Assembly: GCA_035543875.1 (NCBI GenBank)
Contig: DATKIY010000075.1
Span: 1-31,233, forward strand
From: DATKIY01 sp035543875
GTDB lineage: Bacteria > Actinomycetota > Actinomycetes > JAHEKZ01
Reading direction: 5' to 3'
Length of the DNA stretch: 31,233 nucleotides
Shown here piece by piece: positions 1 to 8,109 of this stretch (positions within the stretch are counted from its first letter, which is position 1; each line of letters begins with the position of its first letter). The position numbers were made by a program, and so were the translations under genes. The notes below the pieces were generated by a model. The model ran no database searches. It saw only the letters and a list, made by a program, of their open reading frames with translations, and was not told where the DNA came from.

Positions 1-762
1 GAGCGCACGCTGATGATTATCGACGAAGGCGCTTACGTGCACTACGTCGAAGGGTGCACTGCGCCCATCTACAAGAGCGACTCGCTGCACTCAGCTGTCG
101 TCGAAATCATCGTCAAGAAGAATGCGCGCTGTCGCTACACGACAATTCAGAACTGGTCCAACAACGTGTACAACCTCGTTACCAAACGAGCTGTTGCCCA
201 CGAGGGCGCGACGATGGAGTGGGTCGATGGCAACATCGGCTCAAAGGTCACCATGAAGTACCCGGCCGTGTGGCTTGTCGGTGAGCACGCCAAGGGTGAA
301 ACCTTGTCGGTTGCGTTCGCAGGCGAGGGCCAACACCAAGACGCCGGGTCCAAGATGGTTCACGCTGCGCCGAACACCTCGTCGAGTGTCATCTCTAAGT
401 CAGTCGCTCGCGGCGGCGGTCGTACGTCCTACCGAGGCCTGGTTCAGGTCAAGGAGGGCGCGTACGGCTCTAAGTCCACCGTGAAGTGCGATGCCTTGCT
501 CATTGACGACATCAGCCGCTCGGACACCTACCCCTACGCCGACATCCGTGAGGACGACGTGTCCATGGGTCACGAGGCGACGGTCACCAAGCTCAGCGAG
601 GACCAGCTCTTCTACTTGATGAGCCGCGGCATGGGCGAAGACGAAGCGATGGCAATGATCGTGCGCGGCTTCATTGAGCCGATCGCCCGCGAGCTTCCGA
701 TGGAGTATGCGCTTGAGCTCAACCGGCTCATCGAACTACAAATGGAAGGTGCGGTGGGCTAA
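1..762 (+). CDS. sufB: Fe-S cluster scaffold SufB (5' end outside window)
   Basis: SufB is the core subunit of the SufBC2D scaffold on which iron-sulfur clusters are built in the cytoplasm. Only the C-terminal 253 codons are present; the frame is open from base 1 and ends at TAA 760-762. The visible part shows the parallel beta-helix core, the conserved segment QNWSNNVYNLVTKRA, and the Lys-Cys-Asp-Ala-Leu motif (Cys codon 487-489) that aligns with the essential Cys near the C terminus of E. coli SufB. The helical tail has SEDQLFYLMSRGM and a terminal Leu/Glu-rich helix. sufD begins 2 bases after the stop, so the two are translationally coupled. SufB and SufD share the tail motif DQLFYLMxRG, as expected for paralogues. 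Confidence 0.97.
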   Translation, partial: ERTLMIIDEGAYVHYVEGCTAPIYKSDSLHSAVVEIIVKKNARCRYTTIQNWSNNVYNLVTKRAVAHEGATMEWVDGNIGSKVTMKYPAVWLVGEHAKGETLSVAFAGEGQHQDAGSKMVHAAPNTSSSVISKSVARGGGRTSYRGLVQVKEGAYGSKSTVKCDALLIDDISRSDTYPYADIREDDVSMGHEATVTKLSEDQLFYLMSRGMGEDEAMAMIVRGFIEPIARELPMEYALELNRLIELQMEGAVG

Positions 763-764
763 GG

Positions 765-1934
765 GTGAGCACGACCACCAACGCGGTCACCCCGCACAGT
801 CACGGCACCATTCCCGCACAGGATCGCGGTGAGCGGCCGTCGTCGTTCGACCCTGCCGACTTCCCGGTCCCGGAAGGCCGCGAAGAGGAATGGCGTTTTA
901 CGCCGCTCGACCGACTCCGTGGGCTTCACGACGGGTCGGCCATCAGCGGCGGGAAGGTCGTCGTCGAGGTGGCAGCGCCAGACGAGGTAGTTGTTGAGAC
1001 GGTAGGCAGGGACGACTCTCGGCTGGGACAGGTGGGGAAACCAGCCGACCGAGTCGCGGCGCAGGCGTACGCCTCATTCGAGACGGCAACAGTCATCACG
1101 GTCCCCAAGAACACCCAAGTTTCCGAGCCGGTTCACCTGAGCGTTCGCGGTGAGGGTGTTGAACATGCCGCGTTTGGGCACACCCTGATCGAGGTCGAAC
1201 CGTTTGCTCAGGCAGTTATCGTTCTCGATCACACCGGCTCCGCCACGTACGCCGAGAACCTTGAGGTACGCGTGGGGGACCAGGCGAGGTTGACTCTGGT
1301 GTGTCTGCAGGACTGGGCGGACGACTCGGTCCACGTTTCCGCACACCACCTTCAAGTTGGCCGCGACGCCAAGCTGGTTCAAGTTGCTGTTTCGCTCGGT
1401 GGAAGTGTCGTGCGGCTTAGCCCAGTCGCAGGCTTCGCCGGACCAGGCGGCGACGTTGAGCTCATGGGTCTGTTCTTCACCGATCCCGGCCAACATCACG
1501 AACACCGGTTGTTTGTCGACCACTCACGCCCGCACTGCAAGAGCCTGGTCAACTACAAGGGCGCTTTGCAGGGGCAAGGTGCGCACTCGGTCTGGATTGG
1601 TGACGTGCTGATCCGTGCGTCCGCGATTGGCACCGACACCTACGAGATCAATCGGAACCTGCTGCTGACTGACGGACCGCGTGCCGACTCCGTGCCAAAC
1701 CTTGAGATCGAGACCGGCGAAGTCATAAGCGCGGGCCACGCAAGCGTCACCGGGCGACTCGACGACGACCAGTTGTTTTATCTCATGGCCCGAGGTATCT
1801 CGGAGACCGAGGCGCGACGGCTGGTCGTGCATGGATTCTTTGCCGAGCTCAGGAACCGGATTGGTGTTCCTGTGGTGTCCGAGCGGCTCGAGCGAGCGTT
1901 AGAGCGTGAGTTGGAAAGGACGATCGAGAAGTGA
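765..1934 (+). CDS. sufD: Fe-S cluster assembly protein SufD
   Basis: SufD is the SufB paralogue that completes the SufBC2D scaffold and is needed for iron acquisition. The protein has 389 residues, normal for actinobacterial SufD. An N-terminal helical region carries the motif EEEWRFTPLDRL, common in SufD. It is followed by the beta-helix core (HCKSLVNYKGALQGQGAHSVW, then TYEINRNLLLT) and the SufBD tail with DDQLFYLMARGISETEARRL. The GTG start lies 2 bases after the sufB stop. The stop TGA overlaps the next GTG in a GTGA junction. The first ~25 residues (Thr/Ser/His-rich) look unstructured. SufB and SufD are told apart by gene order and by the lack of the SufB Cys motif. Confidence 0.95.
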   Translation: MSTTTNAVTPHSHGTIPAQDRGERPSSFDPADFPVPEGREEEWRFTPLDRLRGLHDGSAISGGKVVVEVAAPDEVVVETVGRDDSRLGQVGKPADRVAAQAYASFETATVITVPKNTQVSEPVHLSVRGEGVEHAAFGHTLIEVEPFAQAVIVLDHTGSATYAENLEVRVGDQARLTLVCLQDWADDSVHVSAHHLQVGRDAKLVQVAVSLGGSVVRLSPVAGFAGPGGDVELMGLFFTDPGQHHEHRLFVDHSRPHCKSLVNYKGALQGQGAHSVWIGDVLIRASAIGTDTYEINRNLLLTDGPRADSVPNLEIETGEVISAGHASVTGRLDDDQLFYLMARGISETEARRLVVHGFFAELRNRIGVPVVSERLERALERELERTIEK

Positions 1935-2254
1935 GTTTCCACCCCGTGTGTGCGTTCGCTGACCTTGTCGACAGCGAACCACGCAAGGCCGTCGTCGACG
2001 GTGTGACGATCGCGGTAATCCTTTCTGAGGACGAGGTTTTCGCCATCAACGACACCTGCTCGCACGGTGCCGTGTCACTCGCCGAAGGCGATGTCGATGG
2101 TTGCAAGCTCGAGTGTTGGCTCCACGGCTCTGAGTTCGATTTACGTACCGGTCGTCCGTTGTCTTTGCCCGCCACCGAACCGGTAGCGGTCTATCCCGTC
2201 AAGGTCGAAGACGGCACCGTCTTCGTTTCCACCCAGGAGATTGTTCACTCATGA
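1931..2254 (+). CDS. Rieske [2Fe-2S] ferredoxin of the SUF operon
   Basis: This small soluble non-haem Rieske ferredoxin (107 aa) carries a [2Fe-2S] cluster on two Cys and two His. The ligands are plain: C43-S-H45 in CSHGAVSL and C62-W-L-H65 in CWLHGSEFD, followed by the usual RTGRP segment. There is no signal peptide or membrane segment, so it is cytoplasmic and resembles the NirD/bacterial ferredoxin branch rather than a bc1-complex subunit. It overlaps sufD by GTGA and sufC by ATGA, so it is an integral operon member, a placement known in actinobacterial SUF operons. A role in supplying electrons for cluster assembly is an inference from position; no partner reductase is adjacent. Confidence 0.93.
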   Translation: MSFHPVCAFADLVDSEPRKAVVDGVTIAVILSEDEVFAINDTCSHGAVSLAEGDVDGCKLECWLHGSEFDLRTGRPLSLPATEPVAVYPVKVEDGTVFVSTQEIVHS

Positions 2255-3033
2255 CTGTCCTTGAAGTTCGCGACCTGCACGTCTCCGTCGAGACCGACGG
2301 CGACGCTCGCTCCATCTTGCGAGGCGTCGACTTGACGATCCGTAGCGGCGAAACGCACGCGCTCATGGGGCCGAACGGATCAGGCAAGTCCACCTTGGCG
2401 TACGCCGTTGCCGGACACCCTCGCTACAAGGTGACCAGCGGCACGATCACCCTTGATGGCGTCGACGTCCTCAGCATGACGGTCGACGAGCGGGCGCGTG
2501 CAGGGCTTTTCCTGGCGATGCAGTACCCCGTTGAGGTTCCTGGCGTTTCGGTGACCAACTTCTTGCGCACGGCGGCCACCGCGACTCGTGGCGAAGCACC
2601 CAAGCTTCGCCACTGGGTCAAAGAGGTCCGTCAATCCATGGACCAGCTGTCCATGGATCCATCGTTTGCGGAGCGCAACGTCAACGAGGGGTTCTCGGGC
2701 GGTGAAAAGAAGCGTTCCGAGCTGTTGCAGTTGGAGCTGCTGCGACCGAAGTTGGCGATCCTCGATGAAATCGACTCAGGGCTCGACGTCGATGCGCTCA
2801 AAGTCGTGTCCGACGGGATCAACCGTGTGCGGTCTACTGGTGAAACTGGCCTCATGCTGATCACTCACTACACCCGCATCCTGCGCTATGTGAAACCAGA
2901 TTTTGTTCACGTCTTCTTTGAGGGGCGCATTGTCGAAGATGGCGGCGCAGAACTTGCTGATGCTCTTGAGGCCGAAGGCTACGAGCGCTTCATTACGGTC
3001 GATGGTGTCGCCCCAGGAACGCCGGTGGCCTAA
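2251..3033 (+). CDS. sufC: Fe-S assembly ATPase SufC
   Basis: SufC is the soluble ABC-type ATPase of SufBC2D; ATP-driven dimerisation opens the SufB-SufD interface for cluster building. The 260-residue protein has Walker A GPNGSGKS starting near residue 40, the signature FSGGEKKRSE, Walker B LAILDEIDSGLD around residues 168-179 and the switch His in LITHYTRIL. The Glu-Ile-Asp-Ser-Gly-Leu-Asp stretch and the FSGGEKKR signature are characteristic of SufC and separate it from transport ATPases. The start overlaps the Rieske stop (ATGA) and the stop overlaps the sufS start by one base (TAATG). Confidence 0.97.
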   Translation: MTVLEVRDLHVSVETDGDARSILRGVDLTIRSGETHALMGPNGSGKSTLAYAVAGHPRYKVTSGTITLDGVDVLSMTVDERARAGLFLAMQYPVEVPGVSVTNFLRTAATATRGEAPKLRHWVKEVRQSMDQLSMDPSFAERNVNEGFSGGEKKRSELLQLELLRPKLAILDEIDSGLDVDALKVVSDGINRVRSTGETGLMLITHYTRILRYVKPDFVHVFFEGRIVEDGGAELADALEAEGYERFITVDGVAPGTPVA

Positions 3034-4403
3034 TGACGGTATCCGCGGGCACGACAGACGCCATCCCGGAAGAGACCACGAAGGCGCCGGACAAAACGAC
3101 AGCTGACGCCGCAACGGAAGCTGCGCCGCTGGACGTCGCTCGGATTAAGGCAGACTTTCCGCTGCTTGCGCGGACGGTCCGCGGGGGTCGTCCACTGATC
3201 TACCTCGACAGTGGCGCAACGTCACAGCGGCCAACCGCGGTTCTCGACGCAGAGCGCAACTTTCTTGAGCACAGCAACGCTGCCGTGCATCGAGGTGCGC
3301 ACCAACTGGCCGAAGAAGCAACCGATGCCTATGAGCAGGCACGGCTTGCGGTTGCCGAGTTTGTTCATGGTTCCTTCGAAGAGATCGTCTTCACCAAGAA
3401 CGCGACCGAGGCCATCAACTTGGTGGCCTACGCGATGGGCAACGCGTCTACTCCGAGCTCCAAAACTGCGGATGCCGACGCCGAGAGGTTCAGGTTGGGC
3501 GCGGGGGACCGCATTGTCGTGACGGAGATGGAGCACCACGCCAACCTGGTGCCGTGGCAGCAGCTCGCGGCACGAACCGGTGCCGAGCTCGCTTGGTTGC
3601 CGCTGAGCGACGATGGACGGCTGGACCTCTCCTCGCTTCATTCGATTGTCAACGAGCAGACCAAGGTCCTTGCCTTCGTGCATCAAAGCAACGTGCTTGG
3701 GACGATCAACCCGGTTGACGAGCTGGTACGGCGTGCGCAAGAGGTTGGTGCCCTCACGGTGCTGGATGCCTGTCAGTCCGTGCCCCATGGTCCGGTTGAT
3801 GTTCGGGCTCTAGGCGTTGACTTCGCGGTGTTTTCAGGACACAAGATGCTTGGACCGAGCGGAATCGGGGTGCTTTGGGGGCGTCACGAACTGCTGGAGG
3901 CGCTGCCGCCGTTCATCACTGGCGGGTCCATGATTGAGCAGGTCTTCATGGAGTACAGCACCTTCGCGCCGCCACCTCAGCGATTCGAAGCCGGGTCCCC
4001 GCCCGTCTCGCAAGCTGTGGGGTTGCACGCGGCGATCAGCTATCTGAACAACCTCGGCATGGACCGTGTTGCCGGCCACGAACACGAGCTAACCAGCTAT
4101 GCGCTTGGTCGGCTGACTGAGCTGCCTGGCGTGCGGATTGTCGGACCAAGCGAAGCGGTGGCCCGAGGAGGCGCTGTCAGTTTCGCGGTCAGTGACATCC
4201 ACCCGCACGACGTTGGTCAAGTTCTCGACGACCGCGGAATCGCGGTCCGGGTTGGTCACCACTGTGCGTGGCCCATTTGTCGGCGATACTCGGTGCCCGC
4301 TACCACCCGAGCCTCCTTCTATGTCTACAACGACATGAGTGAAGTCGACGCCCTGGTCGATGGCGTGGTCGCTGCCCAGGATTTCTTTGGAGTGCGGCCA
4401 TGA
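3033..4403 (+). CDS. sufS: Cysteine desulfurase SufS (class V aminotransferase fold)
   Basis: SufS takes sulfur from L-cysteine as a persulfide and passes it to SufU for cluster assembly; it is PLP-dependent. PLP Lys271 sits in FSGHKMLGPSG. The sulfur-carrying Cys411 is in RVGHHCAWPICRRY, matching the group II (SufS/Csd) loop RxGHHCAxP. The fold is complete to a normal C terminus. Its 456 residues exceed the usual ~410 because of an N-terminal extension of about 35 residues rich in Thr, Ala, Glu and Asp before the conserved DFPLLAR start. This tail looks disordered; a later in-frame start is not obvious, and the TAATG coupling to sufC favours the long form. The stop lies inside an ATGA at 4400-4403 (see the duplicated sufU start). 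Confidence 0.96.
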   Translation: MTVSAGTTDAIPEETTKAPDKTTADAATEAAPLDVARIKADFPLLARTVRGGRPLIYLDSGATSQRPTAVLDAERNFLEHSNAAVHRGAHQLAEEATDAYEQARLAVAEFVHGSFEEIVFTKNATEAINLVAYAMGNASTPSSKTADADAERFRLGAGDRIVVTEMEHHANLVPWQQLAARTGAELAWLPLSDDGRLDLSSLHSIVNEQTKVLAFVHQSNVLGTINPVDELVRRAQEVGALTVLDACQSVPHGPVDVRALGVDFAVFSGHKMLGPSGIGVLWGRHELLEALPPFITGGSMIEQVFMEYSTFAPPPQRFEAGSPPVSQAVGLHAAISYLNNLGMDRVAGHEHELTSYALGRLTELPGVRIVGPSEAVARGGAVSFAVSDIHPHDVGQVLDDRGIAVRVGHHCAWPICRRYSVPATTRASFYVYNDMSEVDALVDGVVAAQDFFGVRP

Positions 4404-4425
4404 AGCTGAGACCATGAAGCTCGAA
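4398..4425 (+). promoter_or_regulatory. Tandemly duplicated start region and 5-codon reading frame between sufS and sufU
   Basis: Two adjacent 14-base units share their first 10 bases (CCATGAAGCT). The first ATG (4400) overlaps the sufS stop as ATGA and opens a frame of five codons, Met-Lys-Leu-Arg-Pro, ending at TGA 4415-4417. That TGA itself overlaps the sufU ATG at 4414 as ATGA. Ribosomes leaving sufS could therefore restart at the mini-frame and then at sufU. I see no Shine-Dalgarno sequence close to 4414. The repeat is seen directly; the coupling role is inference. Confidence 0.6.
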
Positions 4426-4908
4426 ACCATGTACCAGGAGATCATCCTGGACCACTACCGACGGCCGCAGCATCGTGGCCTCCGAGAGCCGTTCGATGCA
4501 CAGGTGCACCACATCAACCCAACATGCGGTGACGAACTCACCCTGCGCGTTGCACTCGACACCAGCCAAGACGAGCCTGTGGTACAGGACATCTCCTACG
4601 AAGCCGTGGGCTGTTCGATCAGCCAGGCCGCCACGTCCGTCATGAGTGAGCTGGTTGTAGGCGAGTCGTTGGCTGATGCTCTCAGCACGCAGGCCGCGTT
4701 CCTGGAAATGATGCAGTCTCGTGGTGCCGTTGCCCCCGACGAAGACGTTTTGGGTGACGCAGTGGCGTTTGCTGGAGTTGCGCAGTACCCAGCTCGCATC
4801 AAGTGCGCGCTACTGAGCTGGATGGCCTTTAAGGACGCAGCTGCGCAGGCGATGGTGCGAGACGAACAGCAACAAGAACAGCGAGAAGAACAGAGGGAAC
4901 AGGTATGA
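4414..4908 (+). CDS. sufU: SufU, zinc-dependent sulfurtransferase partner of SufS
   Basis: SufU accepts persulfide sulfur from SufS and relays it to SufBCD in Gram-positive bacteria; it holds a structural/catalytic zinc. The IscU-like fold is clear from the start (LYQEIILDHYRRP-type N terminus, here with Met for the first Leu). The ligand set is C38-G-D40 in TCGDELTL, C67 in GCSISQAA and C131 in IKCALLSW, the Cys/Asp/Cys/Cys pattern of B. subtilis SufU. The insert between the first two motif blocks and the third is present, as in SufU but not IscU. The protein has 164 aa and ends in an unusual Gln/Glu-rich tail encoded by repeated GAACAG-like hexamers (about 4863-4900). The start is set by homology; an upstream in-frame ATG at 4339 lies inside sufS and is rejected. 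An ATGA overlap couples it to the next gene. Confidence 0.94.
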   Translation: MKLETMYQEIILDHYRRPQHRGLREPFDAQVHHINPTCGDELTLRVALDTSQDEPVVQDISYEAVGCSISQAATSVMSELVVGESLADALSTQAAFLEMMQSRGAVAPDEDVLGDAVAFAGVAQYPARIKCALLSWMAFKDAAAQAMVRDEQQQEQREEQREQV

Positions 4909-5237
4909 CAGACACCGCCACCTCACCGAGTCCGTCGGTAGACGACCTCACCGAGGCTATGCATGACGTGGTCGACCCCGAACTGGGGATTAATGTCGTC
5001 GACCTCGGTCTGCTCTACGGGATCACCGTCGACGAGGGCAATGTTGCGACGCTCGACATGACCCTTACCTCCGCCGCGTGTCCGCTGACGGATGTCATCG
5101 AGGACCAAACGAAAGCAGCCTTGGCGCCGTTCGTCGACGACGTGCGCATTAACTGGGTGTGGATGCCGCCCTGGGGTCCAGACAAGATCACCGACGACGG
5201 TCGTGAGCAGCTTCGCGCACTGGGGTTCAACGTCTAG
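4905..5237 (+). CDS. sufT: SufT-like Fe-S assembly factor (MIP18/DUF59 family)
   Basis: A 110-residue protein of the MIP18 (formerly DUF59) family, proposed to help maturation of Fe-S proteins and common as the last gene of SUF operons. Visible hallmarks are the N-terminal helix with DVVDPELGINVVDLGLLYG, the strand LDMTLTSAACPL carrying the conserved Cys of the TxxxCP motif, and WMPPWGPDKITDDGREQL near the end. It has no signal peptide. It overlaps sufU by ATGA and closes the operon; 35 bases separate it from the convergent sulfatase gene. The family also includes PaaD of phenylacetate degradation, but position and length fit SufT. Confidence 0.92.
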   Translation: MTDTATSPSPSVDDLTEAMHDVVDPELGINVVDLGLLYGITVDEGNVATLDMTLTSAACPLTDVIEDQTKAALAPFVDDVRINWVWMPPWGPDKITDDGREQLRALGFNV

Positions 5238-5262
5238 CTAGCCTTTGACGTGCAGGGGTTCT

Positions 5263-5275
5263 TGAGGCGACCTCA
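5263..5275. terminator. Short hairpin between convergent sufT and sulfatase genes
   Basis: TGAGG-CGA-CCTCA is a perfect 5-bp inverted repeat with a 3-base loop, placed 25 bases after the sufT stop and touching the sulfatase stop codon. No U-tract follows on either strand, so it is at best a weak terminator or pause site. Confidence 0.25.
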
Positions 5276-7639
5276 CTGGCGTGAGATCGCGACTCTGGCA
5301 GCGTCGGCTGGTTCGATCAAGTGCGAGTGGTCGTCTTCTCCTACGTCAATCTGGACCACCTCAATGCGTCCGTTGAATCGGCTGGCGCTCGCATAGTCGG
5401 AGCTGACAGGCATCCCATAGTCGTCGCCGATGTCGGTCGTCTCGTCAGCAGAGAAGATGACCGGTTGAGTAACCTCCACCCGCCCCTTGCCGACGGGGTT
5501 GCCGTCGTAGAACAGGGTGACGTCACCGCCCTTGGCCAACCCGCCTCCGTCGTACGCGAACTCCGCACGGACCTGATGGCTACCTGCTGTCAGTGGCTCA
5601 GTTGCCACCGCCACGAACTCCTGCATGCCGAGCACGTTGTAGACGAACTTGGCCAATCCATCCTTGAGGTAGAACGCCCACCCGCCGAAACGGCCTCCCT
5701 GCGCGATGATGACGCCGTTGGCCGTTCCCGATGAGGGAATCTCCAGAGCCGCCGTTACCGAAAAGGATCGGTTCTTGATATCGATGACACTGTGTTCGGA
5801 CAGGCGCTTCATTCCGGGGAAGAGAACTTGGGTATGCCCGGACACCAGTTGGGGTCGGCCAGCCAGCGTGGGGTTAAGTCGCTCGTAACGCCGGTCGTCG
5901 ATGGGCAGCACGTTGTATTTGACGGCCTCGATCAACCACAGCCGTTGCAGGGCGGCCAGTCGTTCGGGCATCTCGCTGGACAAGTCGTTGGCCTGCGTCC
6001 AGTCGTTCGAGCCGTCGTAGAGTTCCCACACATCATCGTCTAGGGCGGGAGAAACTTCGTGCGGTAGCCACGGAGTGTTGTGGCGCGTTACCGCGCTCCA
6101 ACCCTTGTGGTAGATGCCGCGGTTGCCGAACATCTCGAAGTACTGGAGGTCGTGGCGTTCTGGTGCCTCCGCATCATTGAGCGAGTACAGCATGCTGACA
6201 CCTTCGATGGGTGCCTGCTGTACTCCGTTCACGAACAGCGGTTCTGGTAGCCCGGCTGCTTCCAGCACGGTCGGAGCAACGTCGATGACGTGTGAAAACT
6301 GCGAACGGACCTCTCCCTTGACCTCGATGCGGCTTGGCCAGTGCACGATCGTCCCGTTGCGAGTGCCGCCCCAATGTGATGCCACCTGCTTGGTCCACTG
6401 GTAAGGCGAGCACATCGCCCAAGCCCAGCCGACCGAGTAGTGGTTGTAGGAGTCCGGCGTGCCGAGCTTGTCGCTCATCGCAGCCATGAACTCAGGCGTT
6501 TCGATGCTGGCTAACCCGTTGAAGTTCGCCATCTCGTTAAACGCACCGTTGACGGTGCCTTCAGCCGATGCGCCGTTATCACCGATGATGTAGAAGATGA
6601 GGGTGTTGTCGAGCGCACCGACCGTTTCGATTGCGTCGATGACTCGTCCGACATGGTGGTCAGTGTGTTCAAGGAAGCCGGCGTAAACCTCCATCTGTCT
6701 TTCTAGGACTGGCTTCAAAGTTGCGTCCATGTCGTCCCAGGCAGGGATGGCGTCCGGGCGTGGGGTGAGTTTGGCGTCCTGGGGGACTAGGCCGAGTTCC
6801 TTTTGCCGATCAAGAATCGACTGACGCTGTGCGTCCCATCCGTTCGCAAACTTGCCGGTGTACTTGTTCGCCCACTCCTCAGGGACGTGGTGGGGCGCAT
6901 GCGTAGCACCCGGTGCGAAGTAGAGGAAGAACGGCTTGTCGGGAGCGAGCGACTTTTGCGTCCGAACCCAGTCGATAGCGCGATCTGCAAGATCCTCGGT
7001 GAGATGGTATCCCTCGTCCGGCGTCTTCGTTGGTTCGACTGGTGTTATCCCCTCGTACAAGGCCGGGTAGTACTGGTTGTTCTCGCCGCCGATAAACCCA
7101 TAGAACTGCTCAAACCCGCCACCAGCTGATGGCCACGCGTCGAAGGGGCCAACCGGAGAGGTCTGCCAGGGCGGTACCTCGTGGCACTTGCCGAACTGGG
7201 CGGTTGAGTACCCGTTGAGTTTAAGTGTCATGGCTAGTGCGGCCTTGGTGTTCGGCCTTAGTCCGCTCAGCCCGGGAGCCGATGTGGCGCTTTCGGTGAT
7301 CGAACCCATTCCCACCGAATGATGGTTACGACCACTAAGCAGGGCAGCCCTGGTTGGTGCACACAAGGCTGTGGTGTGAAACCGGTTGTACGAGAGCCCG
7401 TCACGCTGAAGTCGTTCGGCTGTGGGAGTGGCTGCAGGTCCGCCGAAGGCACTCGCCGCACCAAACCCGACGTCGTCGAGCAACACGATCAGTACGTTCG
7501 GTGCACCCTCGGGGGGCAGCAGACTCTCGATGGGAGGGAAGGAGGTGTCAGGGTCCTTGGCGTCGAAAGTGACGAGCCCAAGATGCTCACGGTCAGGAAC
7601 GGGAAGGACATCACGACGGGTGTTGGACGGAACCGGCAT
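5273..7639 (-). CDS. Arylsulfatase (sulfatase family S1), cytoplasmic type
   Basis: Hydrolyses sulfate esters using a formylglycine made from the motif Cys. The active-site signature CAPTRAALLSGR is complete (C93 when counted from 7639). The metal-binding LLDDVGFG lies near the N terminus, GRNHHSVGMG follows the signature, and IIGDNGASAEGT supplies the later Asp-Asn metal ligands. The 788-aa length is typical of the large actinobacterial arylsulfatases (mycobacterial AtsD-like). Residues after about 600 form a beta-sandwich-type extension. There is no Sec or Tat signal, so it should act in the cytoplasm. The start chosen has GGGAG (7646-7650 on the other strand) six bases upstream; the in-frame ATG at 7645 would sit on that site. 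The formylglycine-generating enzyme is not in this window. The exact substrate cannot be read from the sequence. Confidence 0.93.
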   Translation of the reverse strand: MPVPSNTRRDVLPVPDREHLGLVTFDAKDPDTSFPPIESLLPPEGAPNVLIVLLDDVGFGAASAFGGPAATPTAERLQRDGLSYNRFHTTALCAPTRAALLSGRNHHSVGMGSITESATSAPGLSGLRPNTKAALAMTLKLNGYSTAQFGKCHEVPPWQTSPVGPFDAWPSAGGGFEQFYGFIGGENNQYYPALYEGITPVEPTKTPDEGYHLTEDLADRAIDWVRTQKSLAPDKPFFLYFAPGATHAPHHVPEEWANKYTGKFANGWDAQRQSILDRQKELGLVPQDAKLTPRPDAIPAWDDMDATLKPVLERQMEVYAGFLEHTDHHVGRVIDAIETVGALDNTLIFYIIGDNGASAEGTVNGAFNEMANFNGLASIETPEFMAAMSDKLGTPDSYNHYSVGWAWAMCSPYQWTKQVASHWGGTRNGTIVHWPSRIEVKGEVRSQFSHVIDVAPTVLEAAGLPEPLFVNGVQQAPIEGVSMLYSLNDAEAPERHDLQYFEMFGNRGIYHKGWSAVTRHNTPWLPHEVSPALDDDVWELYDGSNDWTQANDLSSEMPERLAALQRLWLIEAVKYNVLPIDDRRYERLNPTLAGRPQLVSGHTQVLFPGMKRLSEHSVIDIKNRSFSVTAALEIPSSGTANGVIIAQGGRFGGWAFYLKDGLAKFVYNVLGMQEFVAVATEPLTAGSHQVRAEFAYDGGGLAKGGDVTLFYDGNPVGKGRVEVTQPVIFSADETTDIGDDYGMPVSSDYASASRFNGRIEVVQIDVGEDDHSHLIEPADAARVAISRQ

Positions 7640-7686
7640 CGACATCTCCCAGCGCTGGTCGTGCGGGCGACGCCAGCCTGGGCACC

Positions 7687-7896
7687 CTATCCGGTCTGCC
7701 GTGGGCAGGACTCATGCTGAACGACGCCGGTAAAAGTACGGCGAACGTAGTGGTAGGGCTCGATCCAGGAAAGACAGCGCGGACAAAGCAGATCACCATC
7801 GACGTGGAGAAACCCGTCGATTTGGGGTCCGCCGTGTGGCGCGGCATCAATGACCGCATGCACGCCGGTGATCGGGTCGTGGCTCGTGGAGGGCAT
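7687..7896 (-). CDS. 69-aa C-x2-C / H-x2-C mini-protein upstream of the sulfatase
   Basis: A small gene inside an open frame that runs further upstream. The ATG at 7896 has a strong Shine-Dalgarno AGAGGAG five bases away, which fixes the start, and a TAG ends it 47 bases before the sulfatase ATG. The protein has two potential metal pairs, C38-P-R-C41 and H61-E-S-C64, spaced like a treble-clef or zinc-ribbon-type site. Between them is a Trp/Tyr-rich segment ending VRRTFTGVVQHESC. The N-terminal ~35 residues carry no signal or membrane segment. I cannot assign a named family. The layout suggests an operon with the sulfatase. A zinc-bound regulator or accessory protein is possible, but nothing in the sequence proves it. 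A plus-strand frame at 7714-8073 overlaps it and lacks these signals. Confidence 0.72.
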   Translation of the reverse strand: MPSTSHDPITGVHAVIDAAPHGGPQIDGFLHVDGDLLCPRCLSWIEPYHYVRRTFTGVVQHESCPRQTG

Positions 7897-8109
7897 GGTC
7901 GCTCCTCTCTGGACGCAGTAAAGCCGACTGCCGGCACACCGGGGGCACGATCCCATTACCAATCCGCAACAATTGAGCTGTTGACTGCTGGCAGCCGTGT
8001 CCAAAAGTCGGTTGTTCGCGGTCTTTACACTGAGATCACCCGCGCGCCGCGCGATGGTCGCATGACCGTGTGAATCAAAGCTCCCACTCCGAAGGTTGGT
8101 CAGTGCCAC
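7897..8109. other. Divergent intergenic region (mini-protein/sulfatase and ABC-F)
   Basis: These 213 bases must hold the promoters for the leftward mini-protein/sulfatase pair and for the rightward ABC-F gene. TTGACT at 7981-7986 (+) resembles a -35 box, but no convincing -10 box stands 16-18 bases downstream. No RNA gene or clear operator was recognised. Confidence 0.35.

Noticed and set aside
7714..8073. Plus-strand frame of 119 aa between the sulfatase and ABC-F genes
   Set aside because: No ribosome-binding site, no recognisable motif, and it overlaps the better supported minus-strand mini-protein.
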